DNA of 41,692 bases from a virus, in the IMG/VR virus record IMGVR_UViG_3300031623_000016, positions 1-41,692 of that record. One strand, written 5' to 3'. The notes below the pieces were generated by a model that was not told where the DNA came from, ran no database searches, and saw nothing but the letters and a program-made list of their open reading frames with translations. The position numbers and the translations under genes are program-made. This document shows, one piece after another, positions 9,038 through 16,728 of this stretch (its first letter is position 1; the number at the start of each line of letters is the position of its first letter).

Positions 9038-9565
9038 TTATACTGTTACTTCATCCATGGTGTGCAGGAATCTGGCATCGAATGTCAGAGATCCTCTTAG
9101 TATAGCTTCTTGCTCTGACGGGACTTCTGCTGGTATTGGAGACAGCATTGGGATGAATATGTCATGCTGCGCTATCCTTGCTATCTGCGTAGAGAAGACT
9201 AGCGATAGCTGGTCATAGACCCTGTCTGCCAATCTCTTGCCTGATCTTCCAGTAAAATCCTCAGTGTGATTTACCTTTACGAACACGGACTTTACAGTGG
9301 AAACCCTTATCTCGAATCCCACCTTCGCACCGACGTTGCACTTCACTCTTTCGTGAGAAGAGATTCTAGATCCAACTATCGCTATCATTGGCTTGTCGCT
9401 AGTGTCGTTCTGCAATCGCCTGATGTCGTGAACTATGTCACAGTCTGTGAAGTCCACTGCCACTGAGTTTATGTCTCTTGTATTACCACCCGTGAAGTAG
9501 TAGGCAAGAACAGCGTGTATTGACCTGTTAAGTGACTCTTGCATATTAAAGAAGTCGTTCGGCAT
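9038..9565 (-). CDS. putative tail terminator protein
   Basis: A 175-residue mixed alpha/beta protein directly upstream of the tape measure gene. Its layout (N-terminal helix, central strands IAIVGSRISSHERV and FEIRVSTVKSVFV, an RLADRVYDQL helix) resembles tail terminator proteins of the gpU/gp17 type, but I cannot show a motif. The SD AGAGAGG is five to six bases from the ATG. A palindrome (9291-9303) lies inside and encodes VSTVK. Confidence 0.45.
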   Translation of the reverse strand: MPNDFFNMQESLNRSIHAVLAYYFTGGNTRDINSVAVDFTDCDIVHDIRRLQNDTSDKPMIAIVGSRISSHERVKCNVGAKVGFEIRVSTVKSVFVKVNHTEDFTGRSGKRLADRVYDQLSLVFSTQIARIAQHDIFIPMLSPIPAEVPSEQEAILRGSLTFDARFLHTMDEVTV

Positions 9566-9566
9566 A

Positions 9567-10100
9567 CTAGCCTCTCTTTGTAGTCTTAGGCATTCGCTTT
9601 GAAATGTTTATCCTGTGAGCCTGCATGGCATGCTTCTCTGTCATCTTCATGAACATCTCTGTTAGCTGGTCGAAGAATGGCCTGTATCTTTTCTTTGACA
9701 GACCTTCATCCTCGTCACCAATGAATGAGTTAAATTCAATTGGCTTCTCAAAGAATGCGGCATATGAAAACTGAGGCCCTAACTTTGCTTCAGCGACAGA
9801 GGGGTCTGAATACAGTACGGTAGTTCCTGTTTTCCTGTCATCTTCAACTGCCGTCATTGAGTCAGCTATGTTGCCCTCGCCCTGATATCCTTTGTACTTG
9901 TTGTAGATCTCTTCTTCTATCACCTTCCTTGCGCCCATCTCAATCTCAGTGAGCCTACCCTTGGTTCTCATTGTCTCCCTGACATCTTCTTTGTATTCGG
10001 GAGTCGTGAGATACTCCAGCCACTCAACGCCCCTGAGCAGATTGCCCTTGGACTTATCAATCTTGACCCCTATCGTTGTCTTGGCTGGTCCCTTTGCCAT
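9567..10100 (-). CDS. putative HK97-gp10-like tail completion protein
   Basis: A 177-residue basic protein. The central part (NIADSMTAVED, TVLYSDPSVAEAKLG, FSYAAFFEKP) and the end (RYRPFFDQLTEMF) follow the pattern of HK97 gp10-type head-tail or tail-completion proteins, in which a helix, then strands, then R.RPFF precede a C-terminal helix. Context agrees: it is followed by the terminator candidate and then the tape measure. Assignment is by pattern, not a decisive motif. Confidence 0.5.
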   Translation of the reverse strand: MAKGPAKTTIGVKIDKSKGNLLRGVEWLEYLTTPEYKEDVRETMRTKGRLTEIEMGARKVIEEEIYNKYKGYQGEGNIADSMTAVEDDRKTGTTVLYSDPSVAEAKLGPQFSYAAFFEKPIEFNSFIGDEDEGLSKKRYRPFFDQLTEMFMKMTEKHAMQAHRINISKRMPKTTKRG

Positions 10101-10102
10101 GG

Positions 10103-10579
10103 CTATCTCTTCTCAAGGTGACATGGTACTGCTTGGCAGATCTGAATTCCACCGATGCGTGCCTTCAGTAGGTCCTGCGCTGCACCGAGGTTCTGTAGGT
10201 CAGGCTCCCACCGTACCCCACCTGGGTCTATGAAGATGACGCTCTCTGGAACTGCAACAAATCCGTCCTGGGCCTCTTGGAGATCGATGTCTCTTCTGAT
10301 GTAGAAGATTGAATCACCTACCTCAAAGATGCCAAAGGACAGCAAGGCAAGATTCCTGTCAGTTACTATCTGGTGTATTCCGCAGATGGATACACTGATG
10401 ACAGGCCGTCTACCCCTGTCGTTAGTGCCATACACATCGTCAATGTCGTCAGCTTCTAGTGGCTCAAAGGCGTAGTATTCTATCGTGATACTGGAAGCCT
10501 CTGGGCTATCAAGTAGCTCATCGTAATCTGCCTGCAAGAGTGTGATCTCTTGTGATGTCAGGAATTGCGTGTGAGACAT
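10103..10579 (-). CDS. head-tail / neck protein of unknown family
   Basis: A 158-residue acidic protein that starts with a helix (SQEITLLQADYDELL) and continues with beta strands (SSITIEYYAFEPL, RRPVISVSICG), a composition shared by phage head-closure proteins. The ATG at 10579 overlaps the last base of a dispersed palindrome (10579-10591); GGGAG is 12 bases upstream, so the site fills the space between ribosome site and start codon. Function is inferred from neighbours. Confidence 0.5.
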   Translation of the reverse strand: MSHTQFLTSQEITLLQADYDELLDSPEASSITIEYYAFEPLEADDIDDVYGTNDRGRRPVISVSICGIHQIVTDRNLALLSFGIFEVGDSIFYIRRDIDLQEAQDGFVAVPESVIFIDPGGVRWEPDLQNLGAAQDLLKARIGGIQICQAVPCHLEKR

Positions 10580-10595
10580 TTACAGTGGAAACTCC

Positions 10596-10847
10596 CTATT
10601 TATCGAGACGCTTTGATTGCTCACTATTGTAGTACGCTTCTATCTCTTGCTCTACCTGATAGATAGCATGCAACTCAGCGGCCTTTTCTCTCTCAAGCTC
10701 TCTAAACTCCCAGGGCATCAAGCCCCAGTGTTTAGCAACCCTGCCCTTAACTAAGTCAAGGCTTATCATTACTTGTTCGACAGGGTCCTTCGGAGTGTGG
10801 TATATGTATCCCTCTAGCTCGTCTGGCCTGAGCTTAGAGTAAAAAAA
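10596..10847 (-). CDS. tail assembly chaperone extension made by -1 frameshift
   Basis: The -1 frame entered at the seven-T run (10841-10847) stays open for about 80 codons to TAG at 10596-10598. It encodes YSKLRPDELEGYIYHTPKD, then HWGLMPWEFRELEREKAAEL and a Glu-rich helix. W-G-L-x-P-x-E-F is typical of the T part of lambda-type G/GT tail chaperones. The frame has no convincing independent start, so it is best read as the C-terminal part of a long chaperone fused to the 0-frame protein (residues up to YDFF). The long form would recruit the tape measure, as in lambda. Confidence 0.8.
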   Translation of the reverse strand, partial: FFYSKLRPDELEGYIYHTPKDPVEQVMISLDLVKGRVAKHWGLMPWEFRELEREKAAELHAIYQVEQEIEAYYNSEQSKRLDK

Positions 10848-11875
10848 TCGTATCGGGATTTGTACCCCGCAACTTCCTCTTCGATGAATCTTCTGGTATT
10901 AGATACATCACCAGGCATCCTGAGTGCAATCCAGTTGTACTTGTCTTTGTCTGTATCCCCTGGTATCTCGAAAGGAAGGCATGCTTCAAACAGTTTGACT
11001 GCTCTCTTCTGCGCTACCGACCGTGCCGCTTGTTGCCATGAAGGATCATTGTAGTTCGGCTCCATGCCGCTCATGTCAAACTTGCCATTAGGAAATTTCT
11101 TGGGTCCGTTTGGTGGCTCTGGCGTTGAGCATGTGCTTTCAATCATGGCCTTGTCTGCTGAGCTTATCGATGTCATCGGTATCTCAACTATGTAATCTTG
11201 AAATGGCCGTTGGAACCTGAAGAAATGCTTTGTCTCTGATGCTGGCTTCCAGTCGTCCCATCCTGACAATTCAGTTACTTCAAGAGTAGTTTCAGAAAGG
11301 GAAGAATATAGGTTCCAGTCGTCCATGATTCGACCGCTAGTAAGGTTGCACATTACTTCCGTTACGTAAAGGAATAATGCATCTGAATCGCCTGGACTTC
11401 TCAGTTCGACGAAGGATCGCTTCTCTTCCATGTTCGAGCCGGGTATCTCCTTTCCACTGGAAATTTCAAACAAGGCTATCATCTTGTTGTCGGTCGCGAG
11501 CTTCTCTCGGTCCATGAATGATTGTGTTTTCTTTTCTTCCTCGCTAGTCCACTCCGGGATCGGGTACTTTACCTCGACTTCCTCCCATTGTTTCATTGAG
11601 ATCCCGCTGAATGGAATCTTTATCCCCTGATCCGACCCTGGCTGCTTGAGTTCAAATACGGAACTTAAGGAATTTGCTTCATGCCATTTCTTGGCTGAGT
11701 CAACAACTAGAAACTTGAATCTCTTCTCTGTCCCGCCTACGTTCAGAGTGCGGTACGTAAACTGGTCTTTCTCTTCGATAGCTTCGTTAGCCAACTGCGG
11801 GTCCTGCGGGTCCTGCGGGTCCTGCGGGTCCTCGCCTGGCTCGTCGGATTTACCTAGTGCTCTCAGGTTCGTCAT
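10814..11875 (-). CDS. tail assembly chaperone, short (0-frame) form
   Basis: A 353-residue protein between tail-tube-type genes and the tape measure, with a slippery T7 run ten codons before its TAG: the G-type partner of a lambda-like G/GT pair. It is unusually long for a G protein, apparently because the core is duplicated. Segment KMIALFEISSGKEIPG followed by FVELRSPGDSDALF (about residues 125-165) matches segment AVKLFEACLPFEIPG followed by WIALRMPGDVSNTRRF (about 295-335). An Asp-Pro-Gln repeat sits near the N-terminus. AGGAG precedes the ATG by six bases. A palindrome (11451-11463) encodes ISSGK within the first copy of the core. Confidence 0.72.
   Translation of the reverse strand: MTNLRALGKSDEPGEDPQDPQDPQDPQLANEAIEEKDQFTYRTLNVGGTEKRFKFLVVDSAKKWHEANSLSSVFELKQPGSDQGIKIPFSGISMKQWEEVEVKYPIPEWTSEEEKKTQSFMDREKLATDNKMIALFEISSGKEIPGSNMEEKRSFVELRSPGDSDALFLYVTEVMCNLTSGRIMDDWNLYSSLSETTLEVTELSGWDDWKPASETKHFFRFQRPFQDYIVEIPMTSISSADKAMIESTCSTPEPPNGPKKFPNGKFDMSGMEPNYNDPSWQQAARSVAQKRAVKLFEACLPFEIPGDTDKDKYNWIALRMPGDVSNTRRFIEEEVAGYKSRYDFFTLSSGQTS
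10841..10847 (-). other. slippery heptamer T_TTT_TTT for -1 frameshifting
   Basis: On the minus strand the 0-frame reads TAC GAT TTT TTT ACT CTA and reaches a stop ten codons later. Slipping back one base on the seven Ts gives TTT TTT TAC TCT AAG and opens the extension. Both P- and A-site tRNAs can re-pair on T-only codons. I did not find an obvious stable pseudoknot just downstream by eye. Confidence 0.78.
11795..11830. repeat. four tandem 9-bp repeats encoding Asp-Pro-Gln
   Basis: Four perfect copies of ctgcgggtc in a row, in frame in the chaperone gene, giving DPQ repeated four times. Perfect identity at DNA level suggests recent slippage, so copy number probably varies between relatives. 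Confidence 0.95.
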
Positions 11876-11938
11876 CTTTTTCTCCTGGTCATGTTCGTTA
11901 AGGGTTTGGTCATGTTCTCGTTAATACTATATCGTCCA

Positions 11939-12436
11939 CTAGAATGACTCAGCCCAAAATGACTCAGCCCAAAATGAAGCCTGAGCTTCTTGTACGGGGT
12001 TGCCTTCTTTTACGTTGAGATTGACACCCTTGATGATGCAACCCCTCAGGAAAATCTGCTCCTCCTTGGCCTTGTATGGGCTGTAGTTAGCAAGCACTAT
12101 TGTTAGCCTGGTTTCCCTGCTCTGAAAATCGTTTACGTCAAACTCTACCGACTGTTTGAAGTACCATGACTGGACCTTTATTTCATATGTGTGGCTTCTG
12201 GTTGTTATCTTCTTGCTTGCAAGACCTGGGACCTGCCTTCGCTCTGCTTCCAGTACTGCATCCACCTTTATGTCCTGCCAGTAGCAGTACTCAAATAGCG
12301 GCTGATCATACCCGTACTCTCTGTGGTTCCAGTAGCTCTGGTTGGACAGGCCGGTCGCTACGCCGTCATCGTCCTCAAGAAAGACTCCTACTTCAGCGTC
12401 TAGTCCTACCCAAACTGGGTTTAACATTCGTACCAT
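11939..12436 (-). CDS. tail-tube-like or minor structural protein
   Basis: A 165-residue beta-rich protein (strands YEIKVQSWYFKQSVEFDV, RLTIVLANYSPY, FLRGCIIKGVNLNV) without a recognised motif, placed after a terminator that follows the probable tail tube gene. The ATG at 12436 has GGAG at seven bases; a TTG four codons upstream is less likely. The C-terminus carries a duplicated FWAES pentapeptide from a 15-bp tandem repeat. It may be a second tail tube, decoration or tail chaperone-associated protein. Confidence 0.5.
   Translation of the reverse strand: MVRMLNPVWVGLDAEVGVFLEDDDGVATGLSNQSYWNHREYGYDQPLFEYCYWQDIKVDAVLEAERRQVPGLASKKITTRSHTYEIKVQSWYFKQSVEFDVNDFQSRETRLTIVLANYSPYKAKEEQIFLRGCIIKGVNLNVKEGNPVQEAQASFWAESFWAESF
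11943..11972. repeat. 15-bp tandem duplication at gene 3' end
   Basis: Two perfect copies of a 15-bp unit (aatgactcagcccaa) in direct repeat, in frame, doubling the FWAES peptide just before the stop codon. Perfect identity indicates a recent event. Confidence 0.95.
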
Positions 12437-12450
12437 TTGATTCTCCAAAG

Positions 12451-12484
12451 AAAAAGGCGATGACTACCTGAAGTAGTCATCGCC
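12451..12484 (-). terminator. intrinsic terminator after the probable tail tube gene
   Basis: On the minus strand a perfect 12-bp stem (GGCGATGACTAC with its complement) and a 5-base loop are followed directly by TTTTT. It lies downstream of the 12526-13215 gene, with a dispersed palindrome (12513-12525) between the stop codon and the hairpin. The U-run continues into the ribosome-binding region of the next gene, so it should cut rather than abolish downstream expression. Confidence 0.9.
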
Positions 12485-12525
12485 GGGTTGCAGCAGGCTT
12501 GCACAGTATTAGTTTACAGTGGAAA

Positions 12526-13215
12526 CTAAGGCTTGGCTGCGGAGAAGACTGCGAAGAAGTCGAACGTGCCTTCGAGAGATACGTCGATGCTCGCGTTTCC
12601 ATCGCCGCCGCTGTTCATCGGCTGAGGATTCAGGATCACATTACAGTAGTACTGGATCTCACTGAACTGGCCGGTGCCATCAGGAGAGATCTTTACAATG
12701 ATCGTGACCGGACGGCCCTGAATTCTCTGGAGTCCATCACGATTACTGACGAACAGGTCGTTCATTGACAGTGTGTTCTCAGATCGCTGGCGAACGTAAT
12801 GGTCGACGGTCTGGAACTTTCGTGCGATTGGCCGGTACGATAATCCTGGGCTTGCCGAGAATCCTTGATCGTAACAGATCAATTCATCTTCCGCTGGGTT
12901 TGGCAGGCACGCAATCGATACGCTGTCACCGATTGTAGTTGGGTCTGCTACCTCTTCCGAGGCGAATCCAACTGGTGCTTGCTGGGGAATGTTACCCATC
13001 GATCCCGTGTTTGGAATCTCGATTACTGACGCATCGAACGAAGGGTCTGGGCAGATCGGGTTGCCGCAGCCTGTGTTCGTCATATCGAATGCCTGGACAC
13101 CAGCGTCTGTGAGTGTCCGAACTTCCTTGATGATACCTACTTGGAGGCTGTAGTAAATCCAGGCTTCATTGCCTGTCTTTGTCTTTGCGCCATAGGTTAA
13201 ATTGATTTCTGCCAT
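12526..13215 (-). CDS. probable major tail (tube) protein
   Basis: A 229-residue protein with the order expected of tail tube proteins: an N-terminal strand region, a central loop-rich part (with several Cys: TGCGNPICP, IACLPNP), and a C-terminal sheet VTIIVKISPDGTG then GNASIDVSLEGTFDFF. It stands between head-tail genes and the tail chaperone, and is followed by a strong terminator, as are many highly expressed tube genes. AAAGG lies nine bases before the ATG. Its TAG abuts a palindrome. Tube identity is inferred. Confidence 0.6.
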   Translation of the reverse strand: MAEINLTYGAKTKTGNEAWIYYSLQVGIIKEVRTLTDAGVQAFDMTNTGCGNPICPDPSFDASVIEIPNTGSMGNIPQQAPVGFASEEVADPTTIGDSVSIACLPNPAEDELICYDQGFSASPGLSYRPIARKFQTVDHYVRQRSENTLSMNDLFVSNRDGLQRIQGRPVTIIVKISPDGTGQFSEIQYYCNVILNPQPMNSGGDGNASIDVSLEGTFDFFAVFSAAKP

Positions 13216-13230
13216 GACTTAATACCTTTC

Positions 13231-13495
13231 TTATTTGTTAATATGATCAATGGTCTTGCGTATGTTTTTCAGTAGTCCGACGTTTCGCCTTACTGGGATT
13301 TTGATTAGATGCTCTATGAGAACCTTCATCTCCCCGGCCTTACCTTTTTCCACTGGAAACTTCGCAAGTATTTCATTGATTAAAATTTCCACTTGATCAG
13401 CATTTTGAAGGACCTGTATCTGCATGCCCTTGATGACCCTATCTATGGCTCGGGCTTGCGTATCAAGTACTTCTGATGCTGGGTGTTTGGTCATG
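13231..13495 (-). CDS. small helical protein
   Basis: An 87-residue basic, helical protein (from ATG 13495) whose start overlaps the upstream TGA as ATGA. An ATG eight codons earlier is possible but would overlap more. A palindrome (13347-13359) encodes FPVEK in the middle, a different reading frame from most intragenic sites. No family recognised; position suggests a neck or tail accessory role. Confidence 0.6.
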
Positions 13496-13946
13496 GGCTT
13501 TCTGCGATTGCTGAACATAGCTCGTCGTAGTATCTGTTCTCGCGGGCTATGTAAGCTTCAAGATCTGTTTCCATTCCAATAGGGAATGCACCGCCACAAA
13601 GTCTGGTTATCTGATTGTCAAGGTGAGCGATCAAGTTAAGAGCGCCGCCCTTTCGCGTTATGGTAAGTACTGGCGTCTTGTAGTGGAAGAAGTTATCCTT
13701 TGGCGATACCACGGACCTTGCTACACTGTATATAACAAGTGCCTGCTGTACCGCCGTAAGCTCCTTAGTGAAAGCTTCTGGATCTGAGTCTACTTCCTCA
13801 GCTATCGCCTCGTCGCAGAGCGTCATCAGCTCAAGTCTTAACATGGACCGTAGGAAATCATTAGAGTACATAATCTTCTGGGCATCTAAGTCCCCTAAGA
13901 CCGCTCGTATATAACCATACAGATTTGAAAAGGTTGTAGCTGCCAT
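13491..13946 (-). CDS. putative head-tail connector protein
   Basis: A 151-residue, mainly helical protein downstream of capsid genes. Repeated acidic helices (LELMTLCDEAIAEEV, YDELCSAIAES) and size fit connector/adaptor proteins, but no motif is decisive. AGGA lies seven bases before the ATG; its TGA overlaps the next start. Confidence 0.45.
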   Translation of the reverse strand: MAATTFSNLYGYIRAVLGDLDAQKIMYSNDFLRSMLRLELMTLCDEAIAEEVDSDPEAFTKELTAVQQALVIYSVARSVVSPKDNFFHYKTPVLTITRKGGALNLIAHLDNQITRLCGGAFPIGMETDLEAYIARENRYYDELCSAIAESP

Positions 13947-13966
13947 TGCTCAATCCTGCCTTGTTA

Positions 13967-14359
13967 TTAAGGCGTTGTATCAAGGACGCATCGGATCTTG
14001 ATGTTTGCATCAGAACCAGAGGCGTTCGTGAAGAAGATCGATGTGATGTCTGCGGATACCAGCAAGAACGTGTTGTAGCTGCCGGTGTCCCATTGGTATG
14101 CCTTGTTGGCAACGAGAACCAGCGTGTCATCAGGTACGCTTCCGCTGTTGGTTTCCAATGTAACTGCCTTGTCGGAAATCACAATGAAAGACTGAACTGC
14201 GGATACGTCGATTGCTGCGACGACCTCGAAGTCCGTGGCAGCATCTGCAACCACCTCGTCAATCTCAATCGTTCCAGATCCGGTGTACTGTGCGGATACG
14301 TCAGAGACGACTCCACTGGCAGTAATAACGGACTTTGTTACTGTATGCGTAAAGCTCAT
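13967..14359 (-). CDS. beta-rich virion protein
   Basis: A 130-residue, all-beta protein of low charge with Val/Thr/Ser/Asp-rich strands (SAQYTGSGTIEIDEVV, SFIVISDKAVTLETN). This composition is common for small head or decoration proteins encoded just after the major capsid gene. GGAG stands six bases before the ATG. A weak palindrome (14152-14164) lies inside. Function inferred from position only. Confidence 0.55.
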   Translation of the reverse strand: MSFTHTVTKSVITASGVVSDVSAQYTGSGTIEIDEVVADAATDFEVVAAIDVSAVQSFIVISDKAVTLETNSGSVPDDTLVLVANKAYQWDTGSYNTFLLVSADITSIFFTNASGSDANIKIRCVLDTTP

Positions 14360-14362
14360 GGC

Positions 14363-14614
14363 TTACTCCGTATTGGTGGTGAATATCTCAAGTAAATCAA
14401 AATTCTGATTAAGCGACTCACCGCCAGTGGCTACCCTGAAGACCATGTGGCCGACATAGTTTCCACTGGAAAGACCGGCTATCACTTTCTCAAAAACTAG
14501 AGTACCGCATTCCCAGGTCTTGTCGAACATTTCGATTCGCTCTGAGTTTGCTTCGCCTCGCTGAGACTGAAGCTCTGCGAGTAAGTCTTTTGGAATAGCT
14601 ACTGGCAGTTTCAT
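14363..14614 (-). CDS. small head-region protein
   Basis: An 83-residue protein encoded directly after the capsid gene's 3' inverted repeat. It begins MKLPVAIPKDLLAEL and has a central strand pair. A palindrome (14460-14472) encodes LSSGN in the middle. The ribosome site is weak (AGAAAG at nine bases). No family recognised. Confidence 0.55.
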   Translation of the reverse strand: MKLPVAIPKDLLAELQSQRGEANSERIEMFDKTWECGTLVFEKVIAGLSSGNYVGHMVFRVATGGESLNQNFDLLEIFTTNTE

Positions 14615-14633
14615 GTGAGTGCTTTCTGGTGTT

Positions 14634-14732
14634 AAAAATGGAAGGGGGAGAGACTGAATAGAAATTCGTGTTACTTTTCGCCGAAGCTATTTTTCACTTT
14701 GAAAATCCCAGACTGCGATCTTCCCCCTTCCA
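14634..14732 (-). terminator. long-loop inverted repeat with U-run after capsid gene
   Basis: Arms of 11 bp (14639-14649 and 14722-14732, TGGAAGGGGGA and its complement) are followed on the minus strand by A then TTTTT within the 3' region of the major capsid gene. The loop is about 72 bases and itself contains a 6-bp hairpin (TTTTCA/TGAAAA around 14692-14706). It may be a terminator or an mRNA 3' stabiliser; the long loop makes a classical terminator less certain. Confidence 0.55.
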
Positions 14733-14751
14733 CGACCCAACGAACGATGCT

Positions 14752-16020
14752 TTATAGATCGACGATGACGACTCTGTATCGCCATTCATCGGGTACGTGA
14801 ATCGAGATAGCCTTCTTGTGAAGGATCTCTGCTTCGTTGCGCTGTGCATGGTCAGGACTGTTGCTCTCGTCCCATACCAGCGTTTTATCAAACGCGGATT
14901 TGGTGAAAGCCCAACCGAGAGGCTGGCTAGTCAGGACGTACATCTTGCCCTTTGCAAGCTGTGCATTCGGAGTCCATGAGAAGTTATGTCCCCATGCGCT
15001 CGTCATCATGCCACTGCTGAAGATCGAGTCACGCGTAGTAGAAGTGACAGTGTCCTTCGGCTTCACTCGGTCGCCATCATTGAAGTCACTGACGAGGTCA
15101 ATGAAATCCCATGGGTCACGAATGTTCTGCGGCGAGATCATGATCGTCTGGATGCTAATTGGCTCATCAGCACCACCGGCTGCACCGAACTTGGAAACAT
15201 GCTCAAGGATCGTCTTGAGTTTTCCAATGGAAAGTTCAGTAGCTACGTCGACTGCGTTCAAGTCCAGATGGTTTAAGTCTGGGATGTTTGCAGTATCTAC
15301 GGACGAGTGGATGTTCAGCGAGTCACGAAGTCCACTGTCTACTTCAGCGGCATCGATGTTAGTCAATGCCAAGGCGTCCAAGTGCATCTCAAGGTCATAG
15401 GCAAGTGTTTGTCGCACTGCTTCTGCTTGAGATACGTCGCCCTGCTGGAGGTCAACGAGAGGGTAATTGACGCGATCCGTCTGGAGATAATCCATCTCCA
15501 AAGTTGTCGCGGCTTTCGTTGTTCGCCATTGCGCTCGACGACTACCGCCATCAACACCGACATTGCGAACCGTGAACTCATTCAAGTTCCGGCTTTGCGG
15601 TCGAGTGATCATTGGCAGTTCGTCTGCCGAGAGATCCACCATTTGGAAGGCTCCCATCGACCATGGCGTAGCCATTACGTCGGCGGAGATCTCGAAGTTT
15701 CGATAAGCAGCGAAGTCTCGTGCAGCTTCTGCATTCGTAGCAGCGGCAACCATCAACGCTCGGTATTCTCGCAAGTCGTCCTGATTCGTCAGGTCGAATC
15801 GCTCATCTCGGTAGCTTGCGTACTCACGGTCAAGCATGCGAGCATTCTCTGGAAGCATCCATGGGATGCTAGCGAACTCTCGCTCACCGCGCTTGGCTTC
15901 AGCTACCATCTGGGTAGGGCTTGCTGAGTTGATAGGGGAGGCTGTGATATTCTCACCGCCTCCTTGAAAATTCTTTTCCGCGTCTCTTCGCAGATTGCGG
16001 AGGTGGCTTTTTCCTGCCAT
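14752..16020 (-). CDS. major capsid protein
   Basis: A 422-residue protein placed after portal and protease-scaffold genes, the standard capsid position. The N-terminal 60-70 residues are charged and helical (RNLRRDAEKNFQGGGENI, then WMLPENARMLDREY), like a cleaved or scaffolding-type arm. The body is mixed alpha/beta, as in HK97-fold proteins. It has its own putative promoter with TATAAT at 16044-16049, GGAG nine bases before the ATG, and a 3' inverted repeat, all expected for a highly expressed gene. A central-A palindrome variant (15221-15233) lies inside. Confidence 0.75.
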   Translation of the reverse strand: MAGKSHLRNLRRDAEKNFQGGGENITASPINSASPTQMVAEAKRGEREFASIPWMLPENARMLDREYASYRDERFDLTNQDDLREYRALMVAAATNAEAARDFAAYRNFEISADVMATPWSMGAFQMVDLSADELPMITRPQSRNLNEFTVRNVGVDGGSRRAQWRTTKAATTLEMDYLQTDRVNYPLVDLQQGDVSQAEAVRQTLAYDLEMHLDALALTNIDAAEVDSGLRDSLNIHSSVDTANIPDLNHLDLNAVDVATELSIGKLKTILEHVSKFGAAGGADEPISIQTIMISPQNIRDPWDFIDLVSDFNDGDRVKPKDTVTSTTRDSIFSSGMMTSAWGHNFSWTPNAQLAKGKMYVLTSQPLGWAFTKSAFDKTLVWDESNSPDHAQRNEAEILHKKAISIHVPDEWRYRVVIVDL

Positions 16021-16027
16021 GTTTATA

Positions 16028-16089
16028 GCTCCAATGGAAATTTATTATAATCTATTTTGAAAATTGTATCTCTGGTTTTCCAGTGGAAA
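16028..16089 (-). promoter_or_regulatory. putative capsid promoter flanked by two palindromes
   Basis: A perfect TATAAT on the minus strand (16044-16049) lies 24 bp before the capsid ATG in an A/T-rich gap. No good -35 hexamer is present at 16-18 bp, so it may depend on the phage sigma factor or an activator. An exact palindrome (16077-16089) sits where -45 would be, and a degraded copy (16028-16040) covers the expected start point and provides the GGAG ribosome site. Confidence 0.4.
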
Positions 16090-16092
16090 CTT

Positions 16093-16671
16093 TTACGTTT
16101 CAGTTACGAACAGATGTGGCGAGCAGATCTGCACTCGAATGCGAACTTCAGCAGCATTCTCTGGAGTAAGGTTGGCTTGTAGGAGATGGGCGTGAATCAC
16201 GTCCGTTGCTACGGCAATTTGCCAGCAACCATTCTTCTGAGTCAGCGGCGAACGAAGTGTGGAGCCAGTTGCGAGCAGTCCAGTACCAGAATCGGTGACT
16301 AGATTGTCAACAGACGTGATTCCAGTTCCCTCGAACTCCCAGATAGATCCAGGCGCTGGCAGGACAATGGACACTGGGCTTCCACGCTTTTTGGGGATAT
16401 CAAGCTTGCCGATGGTGAATTCTTTGAACCCGGTTTCATCAGTGGTTCCACTGAGGTTGATCGAGTGATGCATGAAGCCGAGGAAAAAGTCTCCGACTTC
16501 AGCGTAGGCAAGTTCTGTTTCGTCGTTGTCCTTTAGCGTAACGCCCTTGCCCTTTTGAGTAGTTCCGACATTAGCGTCGGCTACACTAAGGTCAAGTTCG
16601 GTTGTCTTTGCACTGTCCCAGTAGTCGTAGCTACCGGAAACATGTTTGAATCGTGAATCTCCGAAGTGCAT
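16093..16671 (-). CDS. head protein (decoration or stabilisation candidate)
   Basis: A 192-residue beta-rich protein between the protease-scaffold and major capsid genes, the usual place for a decoration protein. It begins MHFGDSRFKHVSGSYDYWD and contains a PVSIVLPAPGSIWEFEGTG strand region. AGGAG is six bases before the ATG. Its TAA is three bases from a palindrome (16077-16089). Family not recognised. Confidence 0.5.
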   Translation of the reverse strand: MHFGDSRFKHVSGSYDYWDSAKTTELDLSVADANVGTTQKGKGVTLKDNDETELAYAEVGDFFLGFMHHSINLSGTTDETGFKEFTIGKLDIPKKRGSPVSIVLPAPGSIWEFEGTGITSVDNLVTDSGTGLLATGSTLRSPLTQKNGCWQIAVATDVIHAHLLQANLTPENAAEVRIRVQICSPHLFVTET

Positions 16672-16728
16672 GATGCTCTCCTATTTCTTGGTAGATGGTG
16701 TGAGGTATGGCATGAGTCTCTTCAGCAA

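Noticed and set aside
8291-9100. Long plus-strand ORF (269 codons) opposite the tape measure gene
   Set aside because: It is the antisense shadow of a well-supported coding frame, has Ser/Leu/Phe-rich nonsense composition and no ribosome site. The other plus-strand ORFs are rejected for the same reason.
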